From NCBI RefSeq assembly GCF_963675985.1, contig NZ_OY780957.1, forward strand, positions 1 to 64,000: a DNA stretch of 64,000 nt, in the 5' to 3' direction. Below the pieces are notes generated by a model that saw only the letters and a list, made by a program, of their open reading frames with translations, ran no database searches and was not told the DNA's origin. Positions 1 to 8,559 of the stretch are shown here, in pieces. Position 1 is the stretch's first letter. Each line of letters starts with the position of its first letter. The stretch is from an uncultured Roseibium sp. Lineage in GTDB: Bacteria; Pseudomonadota; Alphaproteobacteria; Rhizobiales; Stappiaceae. Position numbers and translations under genes: made by a program.

Positions 1-212
1 AGGTGAAGCCCTGTACCGGGCGTTGTTCGAGCTTCAGAAGGACAGCGGCCGCACGGTCCTGTGGCGAGGTCAACGAGCGCCCGCCGAATCCGGGGTCGTT
101 GAAATTCCATGCCAGGCTCGGATTCGAGGAAGTCGGTCGCCAGGACTATGGTGACAAGGCCGTCGTCTTTTTGGAAAAGCCGATGACTGAAGCCGACGGG
201 CGATTGCCATGA
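1..212 (+). pseudogene. GNAT-family N-acetyltransferase, C-terminal part, frameshifted
   Basis: Only the C-terminal part lies in the window. The frame starting at base 2 reads GEALYRALFELQKDSGRTVL, and after about base 60 the match continues one frame over as CGEVNERPPNPGSLKFHARL and on to a TGA at 210-212. Together these make the usual end of a GNAT acetyltransferase (motif A/B: ALY..LF, N..PPNPGSL.FH..LGF.EVG). A one-base deletion near position 60 therefore separates the two halves. The stop overlaps the start of the rlmJ remnant (ATGA), a normal operon junction. Given the many indels next door, either recent decay or local sequencing error could explain it. Confidence 0.7.
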
Positions 213-1062
213 ACTAACCGCCACGCCTATCACGCCGGCAATATCGGCGATGTGCTGAAGCACATCGTCCTGACTAGGCTCATCGTCTATCTGCAGCTGA
301 AGGACAAGCGTTCCGGATCCTCGACACCCATGCCGGCATCGGCCAATACGACCTGACATCCAAAGAAACGGCCAAGACCGGCGAATGGCAGCAGGGGATC
401 GGCAAGGTTCTGGCTGCGGACATGCCCGAGATTGTGGGGACCCTGCTCAAACCCTGGCTCGACGTGATCCTCCGGCGCAAAATCCGGATGGTTCGCTCAA
501 GGCCTATCCCGGATCCCCGGCGCTGGCCCGGGCACTGATGCGGCCGGTCGACCGGTTGACCCTGACCGCAACTCCATCCGGATGATTTCAAGACCCTGGC
601 CGGCCTGTTTCCGGGCGACCATCAGGTCAAGACGATCCACCTCGACGGCTGGCTCGCACTCGGAAGTTTCCTGCCGCCGAAGGAAAAGCGGGGACTGGTC
701 ATCATCGACCCGGCCTTCGAAGTCACGGACGAATTCGACCGCATGGCACGCGCCGTCTGCAAATCCTGGAAGAAATGGCAGACCGGAATTTTCGCCATCT
801 GGTATCCGCTGAAAGACCGCAGAGGCCGTGAGACGGTTCCACGACGCCCTGGACCGAAACCGGTATCCGGGATGTTCTGACGCTGGAACTGAATGTCGGC
901 AAAAGCGGACCGGACACGGTCATGCTGGGCTCCGGTATGACCATCATCAACCCACCCTTCACGCTTGCCGCTGACATGAAGGAAATCCTGCCCTGGCTGA
1001 GCCATGTCCTGCATCAGGGTCCCGGGGCTGGTTGGCAGGTGGAGCAACTGATCGAAGAATAG
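209..1062 (+). pseudogene. rlmJ: 23S rRNA (adenine-2030-N6)-methyltransferase RlmJ, multiply frameshifted
   Basis: RlmJ methylates A2030 of 23S rRNA. The start reads ATG AAC TA-A, then in the next frame RHAYHAGNIGDVLKHIVLTR, the hallmark RlmJ N-terminus. Further blocks follow in changing frames: DTHAGIGQYDL (about 323), NPDGSLKAYPGSPALARALM (about 473-540), HLDGWLALGSFLPPKEKRGL (about 640-700), TDEFDRMARAV, then LELNVGKSG, MLGSGMTIINPPFTLAADM and a TAG at 1060-1062. I count single-base shifts near 217, 310, 470, 570, 821 and 858. No block has an internal stop in its correct frame. The catalytic DPPF/Y motif reads DPAF here. No intact protein can be made as sequenced. Either a recent pseudogene or a low-quality stretch of sequence. 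Confidence 0.85.
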
Positions 1063-1164
1063 ATCCGATCCCGTTTGGTACCGGGGTTTGCCCCGAACAG
1101 CTTGACCTTGCGGGCTTAGTCCACCATCGTCTTACCCGTTGATTTGCCCCCTGGGAGGTTTGCC

Positions 1165-1602
1165 GTGTTTTTGCTCCGGAAATTCAGTTTCGCCCTTGCG
1201 ATGGCCGCCGTTTTCTATGCAAGCGGTGCATCGGCCGAGAACCGCGCCTATTTTTCCTTCCACAAGGAGCCGAGAGTACCGGACTGCACGGCCGCTTCGG
1301 TGCAAAGCGCGGTTGCAGGCACATTGGCGCGGGCACAATTGGACTATGCGGGCGGTCGGACGATCACCGGCATTACCAAAATCCGGGAGACGCGCTACCA
1401 GGTGGACGGCGTGAGCCCGCTCGCCCGACGCTACTGCCGCGGAACGGCAAGCCTGAGCGACGGCAGCGTGCGCGCTGTTCATTATCTGATTGAGGAAAAC
1501 ACCGGCTTCGTCGGGCTCAGCTGGAATGTCGAAGCCTGCCTTGCGCCGCTCGATAAATGGCACGTCTACGGCGCGCATTGCAGCACCACCCGCCCACGCT
1601 GA
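1165..1602 (+). CDS. Small secreted cysteine-containing protein upstream of RNase T2
   Basis: A 145-residue protein with no family I recognise. The GTG start at 1165 is preferred because GGGAGG sits 6 bases upstream; an in-frame TTG lies at 1144. The N-terminus (MFLLRKFSFALAMAAVFYAS, then GASAEN) is a Sec signal peptide with an ASA cleavage site near residue 24. The mature part has four cysteines (PDC, YCRG, EACL, GAHC), enough for two disulfides, which fits a periplasmic or secreted protein. Only 3 bases separate it from the RNase T2 gene, so the two are almost certainly cotranscribed and may work together outside the cytoplasm. Function unknown. Confidence 0.75.
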   Translation: MFLLRKFSFALAMAAVFYASGASAENRAYFSFHKEPRVPDCTAASVQSAVAGTLARAQLDYAGGRTITGITKIRETRYQVDGVSPLARRYCRGTASLSDGSVRAVHYLIEENTGFVGLSWNVEACLAPLDKWHVYGAHCSTTRPR

Positions 1603-1605
1603 TTC

Positions 1606-2274
1606 ATGATGCCTCTTCCTGTCCGTTCCCTGCGGGCACTTGTCCTGGCCTTTCTCCTGACGCTCGGCACCGGCCTGCCCTCCAGGGCCGGAGGAAAGCC
1701 GGGCGATTTCGACTATTACGTCCTGAGCCTGTCCTGGTCACCGACCTATTGCCGGTCGGCAGGCCGCAATGCGGATCCACTGCAGTGCAATGCGTCCCGG
1801 CCTCACCGTTTCATCGTTCACGGACTTTGGCCGCAATACGAACGCGGCTGGCCGGACTTCTGCCGGAGCAAGACAAGAGACCCCGACCGACACACCGTCT
1901 CCGGGATTCTCGACATCATGCCAAGTCGCAGCCTTGCCCGGCATCAGTGGCGCAAGCACGGAACCTGTTCCGGCCTAAGTCCTGAAGATTATTTCGACCT
2001 GACCCGACAGGCGTTCGAAAAGGTCAGAATTCCCGCAGCGTTCAACACCATCGACCGGGCGGGCAAAATCGCCCCTGATGCGGTGGAAAAAGCATTTCGG
2101 CTGGCCAACCCCGGCTTGCATGACGCCGCCATGGCCGTCACCTGCACCAGCGGCCGGCTCAAGGAAGTGCAAATCTGCCTGAACAAGGATCTCAGTTTCC
2201 GCTCGTGCCGTGCCGTCGACCGGTCGGGCTGTCGGTCCAATCGACTGACCGTCGATCCGCCTTTGCGAAAATGA
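1606..2274 (+). CDS. Ribonuclease T2 family protein, secreted
   Basis: RNase T2 enzymes cleave single-stranded RNA through a 2',3'-cyclic phosphate, in the periplasm or outside the cell. The 222-residue protein has a signal peptide (about 1-28) and both conserved active-site segments: CAS I as FIVHGLWP (His72) and CAS II as HQWRKHGTC (residues 113-121). In the classical family CAS II reads HEW.KHGTC, so the catalytic Glu is Gln here, while both histidines and the Lys are kept. Several cysteines support disulfides. It follows the small secreted protein by 3 bases and probably shares its transcript. Family assignment is firm; activity may be altered by the E-to-Q change. Confidence 0.9.
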   Translation: MMPLPVRSLRALVLAFLLTLGTGLPSRAGGKPGDFDYYVLSLSWSPTYCRSAGRNADPLQCNASRPHRFIVHGLWPQYERGWPDFCRSKTRDPDRHTVSGILDIMPSRSLARHQWRKHGTCSGLSPEDYFDLTRQAFEKVRIPAAFNTIDRAGKIAPDAVEKAFRLANPGLHDAAMAVTCTSGRLKEVQICLNKDLSFRSCRAVDRSGCRSNRLTVDPPLRK

Positions 2275-2298
2275 CCGGACAAAGAGGAATGCTCTGGC

Positions 2299-2556
2299 TT
2301 ACACCGGGGCGAATGCGTCTTTCACAACCTGCTTGAGCGGGCCGAGCGCATCGAGCAATGGCTGTTCGAGGCCGATTTCACGCCCACTGCTGACGGACTG
2401 CACCGCCAGACGATACTCGGAAAGCGGCTTGTCGAGGAAATCAGGGCGCATCCCGTCAAAGATCGGTGCGCCATACCCATAGAAGAAAAAGGCGACCAGC
2501 AGAGTTTCCGTAACCCCGCGTGAAAACAGCTTTCTGTTCGCTTGTGTCGAAAACAC
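2299..2556 (-). CDS. Small hypothetical protein
   Basis: An 85-residue open frame starting with GTG, with AGGA about 5 bases upstream on the minus strand. The sequence has a hydrophobic patch near the N-terminus (LLVAFFFYGYGAP) followed by an acidic/polar tail (EYRLAVQSV, LEQPLLDALGPLKQVV) that looks like real protein rather than a shadow, and no longer frame competes on the other strand. It is convergent with the RNase T2 gene and divergent from the GST gene. No family recognised; existence moderately likely. Confidence 0.45.
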   Translation of the reverse strand: MFSTQANRKLFSRGVTETLLVAFFFYGYGAPIFDGMRPDFLDKPLSEYRLAVQSVSSGREIGLEQPLLDALGPLKQVVKDAFAPV

Positions 2557-2765
2557 CGGTCCTATCCGCCTCGTCTGTGACCGGGCGAAATTACAAACTG
2601 CCCTTTAACAACCCTTAACGGGAATGGGTCCAATTTTCGCAAAACTCCGAATATCGCGGAATTCCGGTATTTCCGGGCAAAGATTTTTTGCAAGGTTTGT
2701 GTCCGAAGGGCTTGTACCGGGTGGGTTGCTATGCACATTTGACGAGCCTTTCAAAGGAGCCCCTC

Positions 2766-3413
2766 ATGCTTGTCCTTCTTTCCTCTCCGGCCTCGCCTTT
2801 CGGACGAAAAGTCAAAATCGCGGCATCCGTTCTCGGACTGCTTGACGATATCAAGGTCGAAAACACCAACACGAACGACCCGGAAGACAACCTGCGCCAG
2901 CAAAATCCGCTCGGCAAGATCCCGGCCCTGATCCTGCAGGACGGGTCCACCTTGTACGACAGCCGGGTGATCATCGAATATCTCGATCATCTTGCCGGTG
3001 GAAACAGGATCATTCCGGAAGGCGAGGCTCGATTTGCCGCGCTCCGCAATCAGGCGATGGCGGACGGCATGATGGATGCCGGCATCTTGCAGGTTTATGA
3101 AAAACGCTTCCGCCCTGCCGAATACCGCTATCCGGACTGGCTCGCCTACCAGGCACAGAAGGTTGAGCGTGCGCTGAAAACGCTCGAGGCTACGCTCCCG
3201 CCCGCTGTCCGCGCGCCGGAAGATCTCGATGTCGGCTCCATCGCCCTGGCCTGCGCGCTCGGTTACCTCGACCTGCGCTTCAATGGCGACTGGCGCGCCG
3301 CCTGTCCCCGCCTCGCCTCATGGATGGACGGTGTCGAGCAGGCGGTCCCGATCCTCGCCAAGACCAAACTGCCATCACAACCGGTCGGCGAGGTCCCGGA
3401 CCAACTGCGTTAG
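2766..3413 (+). CDS. Glutathione S-transferase family protein
   Basis: A 215-residue cytosolic GST. The N-terminal thioredoxin-fold domain (about 1-80) shows the start SSPASPFGRKV, the cis-proline strand NPLGKIPAL and the glutathione-binding turn DSRVIIEYLD. The rest is the all-helical C-terminal domain, ending WMDGVEQAVPILAKTKLPS. The ATG at 2766 is chosen because AGGAG lies 5-9 bases upstream; a longer in-frame version would add residues outside the fold. It resembles the YibF/YfcF-like bacterial GSTs that remove electrophiles or act in side-chain metabolism. Substrate cannot be told. A strong terminator follows directly, so it is probably monocistronic. Confidence 0.9.
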   Translation: MLVLLSSPASPFGRKVKIAASVLGLLDDIKVENTNTNDPEDNLRQQNPLGKIPALILQDGSTLYDSRVIIEYLDHLAGGNRIIPEGEARFAALRNQAMADGMMDAGILQVYEKRFRPAEYRYPDWLAYQAQKVERALKTLEATLPPAVRAPEDLDVGSIALACALGYLDLRFNGDWRAACPRLASWMDGVEQAVPILAKTKLPSQPVGEVPDQLR

Positions 3414-3430
3414 AGCCTGAATGAAACAAA

Positions 3431-3459
3431 CCCCCGGCGCCTTCGCGCCGGGGGTTTTT
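3431..3459. terminator. Bidirectional rho-independent terminator
   Basis: Perfect 10-bp GC stem (3431-3440 with 3445-3454), loop CTTC, then five T on the plus strand. The A-rich flank upstream gives TTTGTTT on the minus strand. It lies between the convergent GST and outer-membrane protein genes and can serve both. Confidence 0.9.
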
Positions 3460-3493
3460 AACTATCGCGGCAATTCCCGACAGGCAATCCGGA

Positions 3494-4171
3494 TCAGAAC
3501 TTATAAGCTATACCGGCACGGACCACGTTGTTGTCCAGATCGGTCTTGTAGTTCGTACCGCCCAGGTTGAAGCTTTCCTTGCCGAAGTTTTCATACGCAT
3601 AATCGAGACGCATGGTGACATGCTCCGACAATGCGCTTTCGACACCCGCGCCAAGCGTCCAGCCGACAGCCGTGGTGCTGTCCTTGTTGCCGCTGGCGTT
3701 GACGTCCATATCGGCAATCGCAAGACCACCGGTTCCGTAGATCAGGAACGTATCGAAGGCATAGCCAAGACGCCCGCGAACGGTCGAATTCCAGTCGGAC
3801 CCGGTCTTGTAGTTGACGCCGCCGACGGACGTACGGTCATTCAGATTGGTAAAATCGAATGTGCCTTCGAGGCCGGCCAGAATGTTCGGCGTGACCATGA
3901 AATTGTAGCCGCCGTAAAAGCCGCCCAGGACCCCGCTTGCGTCGTTGTCGAACTTGCCGGTCGGCGTGGACCGGGTCGTGAATGACCCCCAACCCCAGCC
4001 AAGCTGTGCACCGGCATAAGGACCGGTCCAGTCGAAACCGGATATCGTGTCCGGGCTGACCGGATAGGCAGGAGCCGGATCCACCGGCTGAGGCAGATCT
4101 GCGGCAAAGGCCTGCGCCGAAATAGCGGTAAATACCGCAGCGGCGGCCGCCAGAGATGCAAAACCTTTCAT
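3494..4171 (-). CDS. Outer-membrane beta-barrel protein, Omp25/Omp31 (RopB) type
   Basis: A 225-residue porin-like surface protein. It has a signal peptide ending AQAFA-AD near residue 23, a Pro-rich linker, then FDWTGPYAGAQLGWGWG, the typical opening of Rhizobiales Omp25/Omp31 proteins. Alternating hydrophobic/polar strands follow (GGFYGGYNF, NILAGLEGTFDF, TVRGRLGYAFD, LIYGTGGLAIA, MRLDYAYENFG), and it ends in AGIAYKF, the terminal Phe signature recognised by the BAM machinery. This gives an eight-stranded barrel with a role in envelope stability. GGAG is about 8 bases before the start. It is probably single-gene with its own promoter in the upstream spacer. Confidence 0.9.
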   Translation of the reverse strand: MKGFASLAAAAAVFTAISAQAFAADLPQPVDPAPAYPVSPDTISGFDWTGPYAGAQLGWGWGSFTTRSTPTGKFDNDASGVLGGFYGGYNFMVTPNILAGLEGTFDFTNLNDRTSVGGVNYKTGSDWNSTVRGRLGYAFDTFLIYGTGGLAIADMDVNASGNKDSTTAVGWTLGAGVESALSEHVTMRLDYAYENFGKESFNLGGTNYKTDLDNNVVRAGIAYKF

Positions 4172-4514
4172 GTGTCATTACTCCAACTGTACATGCCCCA
4201 ATTCGAAGTTAGGACAAGTCCAATGGACCGTCCCCAACCTCACCCGACAACTGGTATGGCGTCCCTTTGTGGCGGCACGAATATGAATTTGAGGAAATTT
4301 CGTGACCAAAGCGCGACGAGATTCTGTTTGGTGAACAAAGCGTTAAAGGCATCTCTCCCGTGCGAATCCGGAGTCCTGACATCTTGTCTTCGCTTGCGGC
4401 GAACCAATCTATTGCGTATCCGATGCGCATCTGCATGATGCGCCGGTATTTGGCTATCCATGAACACCCGACCCGCCCTTTCTCGTTAACCCAGGCCCTG
4501 ACCGGAACCCCTAA
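4172..4514. other. Divergent intergenic spacer
   Basis: 343 bases between the divergent outer-membrane protein gene and the Na+/Ca2+ exchanger gene, so promoters for both should lie here. I see no tRNA-like fold, no strong inverted repeat and no convincing small gene; the open frames present have no ribosome site or protein-like composition. Confidence 0.5.
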
Positions 4515-5537
4515 ATGCTTTTTGATTATGTGAGCCTCGCAGGTGGTCTTGTTGCGTTGATCATCGCAGGTGACGTTCTCGTCAGAGGCTCGGTCGGGGT
4601 GGCACAACGCTTGGGAATTCCGAACCTGGTCATCGGCCTGACCATCGTGGCCTTCGGCACGTCGGCGCCTGAACTGGTGATCTCTCTCAAGGCAGCCCTT
4701 GAAGGGGCCGACGGTATTGCGATCGGCAATGTCGTCGGCTCGAACATCGCCAACGTGCTTCTCGTGCTCGGCATGCCGGCCCTGATCGCCGCGACCCCCT
4801 GCGGCGAGGAGGGAGCGGTCAGAAACGCCCTCTTCATGGTCGCCGTGTCATGCGTGTTCATCATTCTGTGCTTCTTTTCGCCCCTCGACATCCTGAGTGG
4901 CGGCATTCTGCTTGTCCTGCTCGCCCTGTTTCTCGGCGACTCCGCCCTCAGCACCTACCGCCACCGGAAAACGCTCAAGGACTCTGCGAACGGCGTAACT
5001 GCGGCCAACAACACGGAATCCGACGAGGCGGCGGAAGAAACCGATGATGGCCTGGAGGAGGTCGAAGGGGTTCCCGAATCCGTCGGCCTTGCCGGTGTCT
5101 ATATCGTTCTAGGCCTCATCGGCTTGCCGCTCGGCGCCCATTTCACCATCGAAGGCGCGACCGAAATTGCCGAAGCCTGGGGGGTCAGCGACGCCGTCAT
5201 CGCCCTGACCGTCATTGCGCTCGGCACATCTCTGCCCGAGCTGGCAACCACCGTCATGGCCGCGATCCGCCAGCACGGTGCCGTGGCCATCGGCAATGTC
5301 ATCGGCTCCAACATCTTCAACCTTCTGGCGATCATCGGCATCACGACCGTCGTGGTTCCACTCAATGTGCCGGCCGAAATCCTGCACCTCGATATCTGGG
5401 TCATGATGGCCTGCGCCTTGCTTCTGCTCGGCTTCGCCGTCTATCGGGTCAACCTCACCAGGCTGGCCGGCTTGGCGCTGACCGCCGCTTATTGCGCCTA
5501 TATTTTCGTGGTCTACACCTTCAGCATCGCGAACTGA
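4515..5537 (+). CDS. Calcium/sodium antiporter, YrbG-type CaCA family
   Basis: An inner-membrane cation/proton or sodium exchanger of 340 residues. It has the two inverted alpha-repeats of the CaCA superfamily: repeat 1 contains IVAFGTSAPELVISLKAAL and GNVVGSNIANVLLVLG (about 45-95), and repeat 2 contains VIALGTSLPELATTVMAA and GNVIGSNIFNLLAIIG (about 230-280). The GTSxPE and GSNxxN motifs carry the cation-binding acidic and asparagine residues. A hydrophilic, acidic loop (about 155-190: EAAEETDDGLEEVE) joins the halves and would face the cytoplasm. About ten membrane segments. The ribosome site is weak (no clear GGAG before ATG). Confidence 0.92.
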   Translation: MLFDYVSLAGGLVALIIAGDVLVRGSVGVAQRLGIPNLVIGLTIVAFGTSAPELVISLKAALEGADGIAIGNVVGSNIANVLLVLGMPALIAATPCGEEGAVRNALFMVAVSCVFIILCFFSPLDILSGGILLVLLALFLGDSALSTYRHRKTLKDSANGVTAANNTESDEAAEETDDGLEEVEGVPESVGLAGVYIVLGLIGLPLGAHFTIEGATEIAEAWGVSDAVIALTVIALGTSLPELATTVMAAIRQHGAVAIGNVIGSNIFNLLAIIGITTVVVPLNVPAEILHLDIWVMMACALLLLGFAVYRVNLTRLAGLALTAAYCAYIFVVYTFSIAN

Positions 5538-5612
5538 CACCAACCGCAGCTTATCTTTCGGGCCGTGCAAAGCCGCTTTCCTTTTTCCCAAAAGACAGGC
5601 AGGCTCGCCCTC

Positions 5613-6374
5613 ATGGAAAATGCCCCGATCGCAGTCATCACCGGTGGGTCCAGTCGAATCGGCAGGGCCATGGCCGAAGACCTCGCCAGCCACGGCTGGA
5701 GTCTCGTTCTTCATGCGCACAGCCATCCCGAAAAAGCAGACGAACTGGTGAGGGACATACGCTCCCGCGGCGGCCGGGCCGAGGTCCTGATTGCCGACCT
5801 GACCGACATCGCGGAACTGAGGGGCTTCATGGCCGACGCCGCGAAACCCTTCGGAAACCCATCGGTTCTGATCAACAATGCCTCCATTTTCGAAGACGAT
5901 ATCATCGGCGAGCTCGATCCGGCACGTTACGACGCGCATTTCAACATCCATACGCGGGCGCCGGTGTTCCTTGCCGAGGACTTCGCGAAACGACTGCCTG
6001 AAGGCCGCAATGGACTGATCGTCAATGTCATCGATCAGAGGGTCTGGAAACTCACGCCCCAGGCCTTTTCCTACACCCTGTCGAAGGCGGCACTCTGGAC
6101 GGCGACGCGAACACTCGCCCAGGCGCTGGCGCCAAGGATCAGGGTCAATGCCATCGGCCCCGGCCCGAGCTTCAGGAACATCCGCCAGAGTGAGGAGGAA
6201 TTCGACAAGCAATGGCGCTCCGTTCCTCTCGGCAAAGGTCCCTCGCCTGCCGACTTCGGACGAACGGTTCGCTTCCTGTGGGAGAGCGGGTCGCTCACCG
6301 GTCAGATGATCGCAATCGACGGCGGCCAGCATTTGGCCTGGGAAACCGGCGACGTGATCGGTGTCGGCGAATAA
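5613..6374 (+). CDS. SDR-family oxidoreductase, FolM/pteridine-reductase-like
   Basis: A 253-residue classical short-chain dehydrogenase/reductase. The nucleotide site reads TGGSSRIGRAMA, with the basic-residue pattern common in pteridine reductases and FolM (NADPH preference). The strand-4 motif is LINNAS, the catalytic region has YTLSK, and the PG motif after strand 6 is NAIGPGPS. The VNVIDQRVWKLTPQ stretch resembles the FolM/PTR1 group, which reduces dihydromonapterin or dihydrofolate. The ATG at 5613 begins right at the Rossmann strand; an upstream GTG (5565) would add 16 residues. It sits 73 bases before uvrC, as in other Rhizobiales. Exact substrate is inferred. Confidence 0.82.
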   Translation: MENAPIAVITGGSSRIGRAMAEDLASHGWSLVLHAHSHPEKADELVRDIRSRGGRAEVLIADLTDIAELRGFMADAAKPFGNPSVLINNASIFEDDIIGELDPARYDAHFNIHTRAPVFLAEDFAKRLPEGRNGLIVNVIDQRVWKLTPQAFSYTLSKAALWTATRTLAQALAPRIRVNAIGPGPSFRNIRQSEEEFDKQWRSVPLGKGPSPADFGRTVRFLWESGSLTGQMIAIDGGQHLAWETGDVIGVGE

Positions 6375-6447
6375 GTCGTGCCAGGATATGTCTGTAGGAA
6401 ATCGCTAATGGCTTTTCCGAACCGGCCAATCGTCTTACATAAGCGCC

Positions 6448-8442
6448 ATGCAGGATAACTCAGAGCTTCCGGCCGAACCGGAAGCGGATACGACGGAAAA
6501 GAACAGCGGACAACCGCAGACGCAGCGCAAAGGCGTCGAGGTGATCTCCGACATCGTCAAACGGCTGCCCATGGGGCCGGGCGTTTACCGGATGATCGAC
6601 GAAAATGGCGATGTGCTCTACGTCGGCAAAGCCCGTAGCCTGAAAAAACGGGTCACCAGCTACACCCGCCTCCAGGGACAGTCGAACCGGATCATGCGCA
6701 TGATCCTGTCCACCGCAACCATGGAATTCGTGGTCACCCGGACGGAAGCCGAAGCGCTGCTTCTGGAAGCCAACCTGATCAAGCGGTTACGCCCGCGGTT
6801 CAACGTGCTCCTGCGCGACGACAAGTCGTTTCCCTATATCCTGATCACCGGCGATCACGAAGCGCCGGCAATCATCAAGCATCGCGGCGCGCGCAAGCGC
6901 AAAGGCGACTATTTCGGCCCGTTCGCCTCCGCCGGCGCGGTCGACCGCACGATCAATGCCCTGCAGAAGGCTTTTCTGATCCGGAACTGTTCCGAGAGCT
7001 ATTATGAAAACCGCTCGCGTCCCTGCCTGCTCTACCAGATCAAGCGCTGCGCAGGGCCCTGCACCGGCGAGATCGCCCCGGAGGACTATGCCGGCCTTGT
7101 TGCCGAGGCCAAGGCCTTCCTCTCCGGCCGCAGTCAGCTGGTGAAACAGGAACTGGCCGAGCAGATGGAAAAGGCCTCCGAAACACTCGATTTCGAGCGT
7201 GCCGCGATCTACCGGGACCGGCTGGCGGCTCTGTCCCACGTCCAGTCCCATCAGGGCATCAATCCGCATAACGTGGAGGAGGCGGACGTCTTCGCCGTCC
7301 ATCAGGAAGGCGGACAGACCTGCGTGCAGGTGTTCTTCTTCCGAACCGGTCAGAACTGGGGCAACCGGGCGTACTTCCCCAAGGCCGACAAATCACTGGA
7401 CGAGGCAGCTGTTTTGGAGAGTTTCCTCGCCCAGTTCTACGACGACAAACCGGCTCCCAGACAGATCCTGCTCTCCCATGATCTCGCCGAACGCGATCTT
7501 CTCGCCGAAGCTCTGAGTGAGCGCATGAGCCGAAAGGTCGAGATTTCCGTCCCGAAGCGCGGCGAAAAGAAGGACCTGGTCGACCACGCGCTGAGCAATG
7601 CCCGGGAAGCCCTGGGACGGCGTCTTGCGGAAACTTCCAGCCAGGCACGCCTCCTGAAAGGCGTGGCCGAAGCCTTCGACCTGCCCTTCCCGCCGCGCCG
7701 GATCGAGGTTTACGACAACTCCCATATCATGGGCACGAATGCGGTCGGTGGCATGATCGTCGCAGGTCAGGAAGGCTTCGCAAAGGGCCACTACCGCAAG
7801 TTCAACATCAAGTCGGAAGACCTTGTCCCCGGTGACGACTACGGCATGATGCGCGAAGTTCTGACCCGACGGTTCTCCCGGCTGCTCAAGGAACACGAAC
7901 GCCAGCTGCCCGTAACCGGAAACGAAACGAACATCGATGGCGAGGCCGACGATGAGAATGATGACGCACTCACCGCGCCCGCGATGGAAATGCCCGCCTG
8001 GCCCGACCTGGTCCTGATCGACGGCGGTCAAGGCCAGCTGACCGCAGCGCGTGAAACCCTGGAAAGCCTCGGGATCACCGATGTCCCGCTGGTCGGCATC
8101 GCCAAGGGACCGGACCGGGATGCCGGCCGGGAAAAATTCTTCATCCCCGGCAGACAGTCCTTCATGCTGCCCGAACGGGATCCGGTGCTTTATTTCGTTC
8201 AGCGCCTGCGCGACGAGGCCCACCGATTTGCCATCGGATCGCACCGAGCCCGGCGCAAGAAGGACATCGCGAAGAACCCGCTTGACGATATCGCCGGCAT
8301 CGGCCCGACCCGTAAACGCGCATTACTGCGCCATTTCGGCACCGCGAAAGCCGTCTCGAAGGCCGGCCTGGACGATCTGGTCGCCGTTCCCGGCATCTCC
8401 GAGGCAACGGCAAAACTCGTCTATGATCATTTTCATGAATGA
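6448..8442 (+). CDS. uvrC: Excinuclease ABC subunit UvrC
   Basis: UvrC makes both incisions in nucleotide-excision repair, bound to UvrB on damaged DNA. The 664-residue protein shows the complete architecture: a GIY-YIG nuclease (about 35-115: GPGVYRMIDENGDVLYVGKA), a cysteine-containing segment (CLLYQIKRCAGPC), a UVR/UvrB-binding helix pair (about 225-260), the RNase-H-like 5' endonuclease (YDNSHIMGTNAVGGMIV, VLIDGGQGQL) and a C-terminal tandem HhH domain (IAGIGPTRKRALLRHFG, VPGISEATAKLVYDHF). A short acidic insert (NIDGEADDENDD) precedes LVLIDGG. In relatives pgsA follows directly; here three other genes come between. Confidence 0.97.
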   Translation: MQDNSELPAEPEADTTEKNSGQPQTQRKGVEVISDIVKRLPMGPGVYRMIDENGDVLYVGKARSLKKRVTSYTRLQGQSNRIMRMILSTATMEFVVTRTEAEALLLEANLIKRLRPRFNVLLRDDKSFPYILITGDHEAPAIIKHRGARKRKGDYFGPFASAGAVDRTINALQKAFLIRNCSESYYENRSRPCLLYQIKRCAGPCTGEIAPEDYAGLVAEAKAFLSGRSQLVKQELAEQMEKASETLDFERAAIYRDRLAALSHVQSHQGINPHNVEEADVFAVHQEGGQTCVQVFFFRTGQNWGNRAYFPKADKSLDEAAVLESFLAQFYDDKPAPRQILLSHDLAERDLLAEALSERMSRKVEISVPKRGEKKDLVDHALSNAREALGRRLAETSSQARLLKGVAEAFDLPFPPRRIEVYDNSHIMGTNAVGGMIVAGQEGFAKGHYRKFNIKSEDLVPGDDYGMMREVLTRRFSRLLKEHERQLPVTGNETNIDGEADDENDDALTAPAMEMPAWPDLVLIDGGQGQLTAARETLESLGITDVPLVGIAKGPDRDAGREKFFIPGRQSFMLPERDPVLYFVQRLRDEAHRFAIGSHRARRKKDIAKNPLDDIAGIGPTRKRALLRHFGTAKAVSKAGLDDLVAVPGISEATAKLVYDHFHE

Positions 8443-8559
8443 GGCCGACCGGGACCCGCCCCGGATTGTTTCTTAGAGACGGCCTTACTTTTGAACAACA
8501 GCGACGATATAAGAAACCAAATTTGGGTCTCTATCCTCGATATCTAAGAGTAACGACAA

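Noticed and set aside
5109..6332. Long minus-strand open frame of about 400 codons over the exchanger and SDR genes
   Set aside because: It is antisense to two well-identified genes; its translation is rich in Arg, Gly and Asp runs typical of reversed GC-rich codons and shows no domain or ribosome site.
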